From Arthrobacter gandavensis (GTDB lineage: Bacteria > Actinomycetota > Actinomycetes > Actinomycetales > Micrococcaceae): a stretch of DNA of 64,000 nt. The translations under genes were made by a program, and so were the position numbers. The stretch is taken from assembly GCF_009192735.1 (NCBI RefSeq), contig NZ_VTFU01000004.1, positions 62,001 through 126,000 of the forward strand, read 5' to 3'. Positions 63,096 to 64,000 of this stretch are shown here, one piece after another (position 1 is the first letter of the stretch; each line of letters starts with the position of its first letter). The notes under the pieces are model-generated. The model was not told the origin of the DNA and searched no databases. It was given only the letters and a program-made list of their open reading frames with translations.

Positions 63096-64000
63096 CCGTT
63101 AAGCCTTTCGGTGCCGGCCCCGGGATTTCCCGGAGTGACAAGCACCTTGAGCACCGGCCCGGCGGACATGGCCAGTTCAAAAGCCTCTGCTGTCCTGTCC
63201 AGGTCAAACACCTGCACCGGCAGCCGGCCCAGCCCCAGCGCGTCCGCCTCCAGCAGGCCAACAGCATGTTCCACATCGGCGCGGGTATAAACCCGGACCC
63301 CGACGACGGTGAGCTCGGCAAACGTGATGGCCTGCAGGTCCACCTCAGCAGGTTTTTTGTGGACGCCCACGAGCACCACCGTTCCGCGGACCCGTGCAGC
63401 GGCCGGCAGCACTGCGGCAACTGATGGGTGGCCGGCCGTGTCAAAGACGACGTCGGCGCCGTCGCCACCGGTGGCTGTCCCCACGGCCTGCACGGGGTCC
63501 GCGCCTGCCGGCACCGTATCGAAGCCCAGTATTCGGGCAGCGGCGGCGCGTTCGGCGCTGGGCTCGGAGATGAGGACCGACGCGCCGGCCTGCCGGGCGA
63601 CCATTGCGGTAAGGATGCCGACGGGTCCGGCACCAAAAACAGCCGCCTTGTCCCCGCCCTTCAGGCCCGAACGGTTCACTGCGTGGACAGCGACAGCCAG
63701 CGGTTCAGCCAGGGCAGCTTCCCGTGCGGGAACATGCGCCGCCACCGGGACCAGCGCCCCGGCGGGCAGCGCCAAGAATTCGGCCAGGCCGCCCGGAGCA
63801 TCGATTCCGTACAGTCCGAGGTTTCGACACACGTGCGGATAGCCATCCCTGCAGGGACGGCAGTGTCCGCAGGTGATCAGGGGCTCCACCACAACCCGGG
63901 TGCCCGCCGGCGGGCCGCCCGCGCCGGGAACCTCCACCACACCGGTGATCTCATGGCCCATGATCAGCGGAGCCTCCGCCCGGGGATGCGTTCCCTGCAC
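63092..64000 (-). CDS. Zinc-binding MDR alcohol dehydrogenase, partial at window edge
   Basis: The gene runs off the right edge, losing the N-terminal residues that include the first catalytic cysteine. The visible 302 residues have LIMGHEITGVVE with the catalytic His and Glu, the structural zinc motif CGHCRPCRDGYPHVC, and the nucleotide-binding region AAVFGAGPVGILTAM. It resembles L-idonate, sorbitol or threonine dehydrogenases. It is coupled to the SDR gene. Confidence 0.85.
   Translation of the reverse strand: MQGTHPRAEAPLIMGHEITGVVEVPGAGGPPAGTRVVVEPLITCGHCRPCRDGYPHVCRNLGLYGIDAPGGLAEFLALPAGALVPVAAHVPAREAALAEPLAVAVHAVNRSGLKGGDKAAVFGAGPVGILTAMVARQAGASVLISEPSAERAAAARILGFDTVPAGADPVQAVGTATGGDGADVVFDTAGHPSVAAVLPAAARVRGTVVLVGVHKKPAEVDLQAITFAELTVVGVRVYTRADVEHAVGLLEADALGLGRLPVQVFDLDRTAEAFELAMSAGPVLKVLVTPGNPGAGTERLNG

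Overview
The window is about 64 kb of high-GC DNA from an actinobacterium, most likely Arthrobacter or a close Micrococcaceae relative. The support is gene content, protein character (Ala/Pro/Gly-rich InfB and FtsK linkers), frequent GTG and TTG starts, and a housekeeping backbone whose order matches the one known from Mycobacterium and other actinobacteria. That backbone is cinA-pgsA-ftsK-rnj-dapA ... dapB ... M16 peptidase-pnp-rpsO-ribF ... truB ... rbfA-infB-ylxR-nusA-rimP ... proS ... GNAT-ispG ... rseP-dxr. No tRNA, rRNA, CRISPR array, transposase or prophage gene was seen. Both ends cut genes: cinA at the left and a zinc alcohol dehydrogenase at the right.

Layout. 1-9309: cinA, pgsA, ftsK, rnj, dapA and dapB, interrupted by an oppositely oriented membrane acyltransferase-like gene and a small membrane protein. 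9326-17642: a molybdenum block (moaE, mogA/moaB, moaC, moeA, a tyrosine phosphatase, a membrane sulfite-oxidase-fold enzyme, modB, modA, then divergent moaA-moaD) lying between dapB and the M16 peptidase. 17756-26004: M16 peptidase, pnp, rpsO, ribF, three small membrane proteins and truB. 25965-28684: an aminotransferase and a secreted ScyD/ScyE-like protein. 28779-34515: rbfA, infB, ylxR, nusA, rimP. 34603-37692: DUF4439 ferritin-like protein, an APH(6)-type kinase with a possible 38-residue upstream ORF, and a TSUP exporter. 37699-47757: proS, twin lipoproteins, GNAT, ispG, YciI, a SatD-like protein with membrane partner, rseP, dxr. 47879-61646: an SDR protein, then a leucine/acyl-CoA catabolic operon (carboxylase pair, acyl-CoA dehydrogenase, CoA transferase, MaoC, CitE) opposed by a TetR gene, a GNAT, and a separate branched-chain keto-acid dehydrogenase operon (E1alpha, E1beta, E2) opposed by an Lrp-type gene. 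62337-64000: SDR and alcohol dehydrogenase, probably for sugar acids or polyols.

How the parts fit. The bkd enzymes convert branched-chain keto acids to acyl-CoAs. The dehydrogenase, biotin carboxylase pair, MaoC hydratase, CitE lyase and CoA transferase can then take isovaleryl-CoA to acetyl-CoA and acetoacetate. By homology with the M. tuberculosis Rv2498c-Rv2506 cluster, the CoA transferase-MaoC-CitE trio might also process itaconate. The two halves face different regulators (TetR and Lrp).

Non-coding structure is the most interesting layer. There are two copies of a GTTA-N8-TAAC palindrome in front of the leucine operon, a pair of related hairpins at two separate convergent gene ends, a mutually exclusive double hairpin, and a long inverted repeat upstream of dxr. 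Many genes carry a TAnnnT box 6-8 bases before the start codon, which suggests leaderless mRNAs, and two candidate short leader ORFs are coupled to the genes that follow. All promoter and operator calls are by eye.
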